A stretch of 7,255 bases of DNA from Euryarchaeota archaeon UBA433 (lineage in GTDB: Archaea > Thermoplasmatota > Poseidoniia > Poseidoniales > Poseidoniaceae), in NCBI GenBank assembly GCA_002495535.1, contig DAFX01000041.1:1-7255 (forward strand). The letters run 5' to 3'. Positions 4,782 to 7,255 of the stretch are shown in pieces. The notes beneath the pieces were generated by a model. It was not told the DNA's origin, did no database searches, and worked only from the letters and a program-made list of their open reading frames with translations. The first letter of the stretch is position 1, and the number at the start of each line of letters is the position of its first letter. The position numbers and the translations under genes are program-made.

Positions 4782-7255
4782 ATGTCACAGAACCGCCGGC
4801 AGCAAGCCGTCATGTTCTCAGCCCTAATGCTGCTTCAAGTTCTCGCCCCAATCACGTTCATTGGTGCAGCGACATCACCCGATGTCGAATTGGACTCAAC
4901 GGTCGATTTCGACCTGATGTCGAGCGTCGGTTTGCATCCAAACGGCGATGTTGCACATGGCTGGTTTGATGCTTCAGAAGGTGCCGGTTCCATTGATTTG
5001 CTCTACCGCGATGCCTCCGTTGTTCCGATCGATGATTGGGCGACATGGAGCGGCCTTGGAAACACGCTTGACGGATGGTTCATCCTCACCCACACCTTCC
5101 CCGTTCCTTCACCTTGGTTCCACGAACTCGCGGATGCTGGAATTGAGTGCCATTCTTTCCTCCCGCCAAATGGATTTCATTGCCAACTTAACGGCCACAC
5201 AACCGAGGAACTCGCCAACTTAGCGGTCGAAGGTGTCGTCAAAATGGACGGTGTCGACAAGGTGAGAGAAAACCTTGTTCTTGGCATCACAGGATTCGAT
5301 ATGTCATCGGAAAACCTCTTTGTTCGAGAAGGTGTTGCTTCTGCAAACCTAATCTTGAGTGGTGAAACACTTCCAGAAGGCATTGAATCGAGGGATGACC
5401 TCGTGATGGAATACCATCAAGGACGCTATGCTACGGCGATCATCAAACCAACAGCCATCGCTTGGTTAGCTGCTCAAGACGAGATCGAATGGATCGAAGA
5501 ACGGCCGTGGCACACACTCGACAACGATGTCGCAGACACTGTGATGCGAAGCGATCTTGTTTGGAATTCGACCATTATGTCGAGCATCGATGCCTCATGG
5601 AGCGGTTTGGACGGTTCGGGTATTATCGTCACGGTTTCTGATACGGGCCTGGATAACGGAGTGAACAACAGCGCCATGCATCCTGATTTGCGAGACCATA
5701 TTGTCGATATCGTCTCATTCCCAATGTCCGCTGGGTGGACCACTTCATGCGGAGCATCAAGCAACGACGACGGGGCGGAAGACCTGGACAGTGGCCACGG
5801 TACACACGTGGCAGGCTCAGTTCTAGGTGATGGAACAAACACAGGAGGTGCGATTCGCGGCGCTGCTCCCGAGGCACGGCTGTACATGCAAGCAACTGAG
5901 CAATATTGTTTGAACAACAATGCTTACTACTTGACTGGGATTCCTTCAGATTACACAACGATGTTTCAACCTGCGTACGATAACGGCAGCAGAGTCCATA
6001 CCAACTCTTGGGGATCAAATATGGCTGGTGCATACACCTCGGGATCAATGCAAGCAGATTCAAGCGCGAGAACATATCAAAACATGACCATTCTATTCTC
6101 CGCAGGAAACAATGGCTTAGACACAAATTCAGACGGTGAAATCGATGATGATTCACTTGGATCTCCGGCGACTGGAAAGAACGTCGTCACCGTTGCTGCT
6201 GGTGAAAATGACCGCCCTTCAATTTCATCGGAGTGGGGCGGCTGGTGGCCATCAAAATATCCATCTGAGCCAGTTCACAGTGACAAGATGGCCGATACTT
6301 CTGAGGGGCTCGCAGCATTTTCCAGCCGCGGACCAACCGATGATGGACGATTGAAGCCCGACATCACTGCCCCGGGCAGTTTTATCCTCTCAACAAAATC
6401 TCGATCCACCTCATCAACCGGATGGGGGGCATATTCTGGCAATTCCAATTACACCTTCATGGGTGGAACAAGCATGTCTTGCCCGCTCACCGCAGGTGCA
6501 GCAGCCTTGCTCACGCAGCATTTGATTGACAATGAAGGGCATACAAACCCGAACTCATCACTGATTAAAGCAATTTTTACAGCATCGGCTCGTGACATGC
6601 AAGGGCAATACTCATCAGCCGCAAACGGTGCAGGTGAAACGGCGCCAAACAACCACGAAGGTTGGGGTCTCGTGGACATGCGAAGCGCAGTCAATGCCAC
6701 TTGGATCGACGGGGATTCGGTCCAAACTGGCGAGGAACGAGGATGGAGTTTCATCGTACCTCCTGGAAGCGCTGACCTTCGCGTGGCTCTTTCATGGACA
6801 GACCCTGCAAGCACTCCGGCAGCATCAACGAATCTGGTCAACGATCTTGACCTAGCGGTCAAGGACCCTTCGGGCACATGGACGAACCTCTCAAACAACT
6901 TAGACAACCTCCGAGGCCTCGATTTTTCTGCACCAACTCAAGGCAGTTGGGAAGTGCACGTGCTCGGCACAAGCATTCCGACTGGCCCTCAGCATTTTGC
7001 TCTCGCACTCAATATCGACTCTGAGTTGGTAAACCTCACCGAAGACATGGACCTGGATGGAGTTGAAGACGATAATGATGATTGCATCGATGTCCCTGGT
7101 ACATCGAATCAAGACAGGGTTGGGTGCCCCGATACGGACGGTGACGGCTACTCTGACCCGAACGCCACATGGACTGTTGGCAACGGCGCTGACGCATTCA
7201 TCAACGACATCACTCAATGGGCCGATACTGATTTGGACACCTTTGGAGACAACCC
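4782..7255 (+). CDS. Secreted subtilisin-like serine protease (S8, KP-43-like) with TSP3-like repeats, 3' truncated
   Basis: An exported endopeptidase; 824 codons are present and the frame is still open at the window end. Residues 1-30 form a signal peptide (NRRQQ n-region, hydrophobic core 9-27, likely cut after GAA). Residues 31 to about 247 look like an N-terminal propeptide. The peptidase domain begins near NDVAD (248-252), matching the mature N-terminus I recall for Bacillus KP-43. The triad is complete: D287 in VTVSDTGLD, H339 in SGHGTHVAGS, S564 in GGTSMSCP, with oxyanion Asn N443 in FSAGNNG. Other family blocks are HTNSWG and FSSRGPTDDGRLKPD. A KP-43-type beta-sandwich follows at about 650-750 (LVNDLDLAV, 685-693), then Ca-binding-like repeats from 755. 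Likely role: extracellular or surface protein degradation for peptide uptake. Start: ATG 4782 gives a typical signal peptide; in-frame ATG 4755 would prepend nine residues. The C-terminal anchor, if any, lies beyond the window. Confidence 0.93.
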   Translation, partial: MSQNRRQQAVMFSALMLLQVLAPITFIGAATSPDVELDSTVDFDLMSSVGLHPNGDVAHGWFDASEGAGSIDLLYRDASVVPIDDWATWSGLGNTLDGWFILTHTFPVPSPWFHELADAGIECHSFLPPNGFHCQLNGHTTEELANLAVEGVVKMDGVDKVRENLVLGITGFDMSSENLFVREGVASANLILSGETLPEGIESRDDLVMEYHQGRYATAIIKPTAIAWLAAQDEIEWIEERPWHTLDNDVADTVMRSDLVWNSTIMSSIDASWSGLDGSGIIVTVSDTGLDNGVNNSAMHPDLRDHIVDIVSFPMSAGWTTSCGASSNDDGAEDLDSGHGTHVAGSVLGDGTNTGGAIRGAAPEARLYMQATEQYCLNNNAYYLTGIPSDYTTMFQPAYDNGSRVHTNSWGSNMAGAYTSGSMQADSSARTYQNMTILFSAGNNGLDTNSDGEIDDDSLGSPATGKNVVTVAAGENDRPSISSEWGGWWPSKYPSEPVHSDKMADTSEGLAAFSSRGPTDDGRLKPDITAPGSFILSTKSRSTSSTGWGAYSGNSNYTFMGGTSMSCPLTAGAAALLTQHLIDNEGHTNPNSSLIKAIFTASARDMQGQYSSAANGAGETAPNNHEGWGLVDMRSAVNATWIDGDSVQTGEERGWSFIVPPGSADLRVALSWTDPASTPAASTNLVNDLDLAVKDPSGTWTNLSNNLDNLRGLDFSAPTQGSWEVHVLGTSIPTGPQHFALALNIDSELVNLTEDMDLDGVEDDNDDCIDVPGTSNQDRVGCPDTDGDGYSDPNATWTVGNGADAFINDITQWADTDLDTFGDN
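7044..7255 (+). other. Thrombospondin type 3-like calcium-binding repeats of the protease
   Basis: This is part of the protease coding region (residues 755-824). It shows DxDxDG-type loops: DMDLDGVEDDNDDC (755-768), CPDTDGDGYSDPN (782-794) and the weaker DTDLDTFGDN (815-824). C768 and C782 bracket one repeat, as in TSP3 modules. The intervening GADAFINDITQWAD is a spacer type I associate with secreted proteins of marine Poseidoniia. Such repeats usually bind calcium and form a stiff stalk between catalytic domain and cell surface; that role here is inferred. The array continues past the window end. Confidence 0.75.

Noticed and set aside
5629..6156. 175-codon minus-strand frame antisense to the protease
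   Set aside because: The plus strand encodes the D287, H339 and N443 regions of an S8 protease; the antisense product is Leu/Arg/Cys-rich shadow sequence.
1..7255. Search for CRISPR arrays, insertion sequences, att sites, rRNA and tRNA
   Set aside because: I found no spaced direct repeats, transposase motifs, terminal inverted repeats or RNA gene hallmarks on either strand by eye.

Overview
The window reads as a piece of a planktonic archaeal genome, most likely Marine Group II / Poseidoniia (Thermoplasmatota). This is an inference, because no rRNA or marker gene is present. The grounds are: an exported subtilase followed by thrombospondin type 3-like, Asp-rich repeats containing a GADAFxND-x-TQWADxD element, a style I associate with large secreted proteins of that lineage; roughly balanced base composition; lack of clear Shine-Dalgarno motifs before most starts; and very compact gene packing. 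A marine bacterium remains possible. There are no tRNA, rRNA, CRISPR or mobile-element signals.

Layout: 1-84 is the C-terminal end of an unidentified gene. 81-1274 (+) is a membrane-anchored family 2 glycosyltransferase whose longest start overlaps that gene by 4 nt. A 55-nt convergent gap (1275-1329) holds two small hairpins. 1330-2268 (-) is a second, divergent GT-A-like glycosyltransferase. A 215-nt divergent spacer (2269-2483) carries several short TTGA/TCAA palindromes. 2484-2801 (+) is a two-helix membrane protein of unknown function, which converges on and overlaps by 4 nt 2798-4678 (-), an intact ABC exporter half-transporter. A 103-nt divergent spacer (4679-4781) precedes 4782-7255 (+), a secreted KP-43-type subtilisin-like protease that runs off the window end. 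This protease is the largest reading frame here after the exporter and is open at its 3' end.

How the genes fit together: apart from the first pair, the genes alternate strand one by one, so each complete gene probably has its own promoter and there is no clear operon. The shared theme is the cell surface: two glycosyltransferases, an exporter, a small membrane protein and a secreted, sequon-rich peptidase. A link such as glycosylation of the protease by the local enzymes is only inference. I see no convincing new defence or mobile system. The points most worth following up are the unassigned second glycosyltransferase, the overlapping palindromes in its upstream spacer, the protease architecture, and the TTAA stop-codon overlap.
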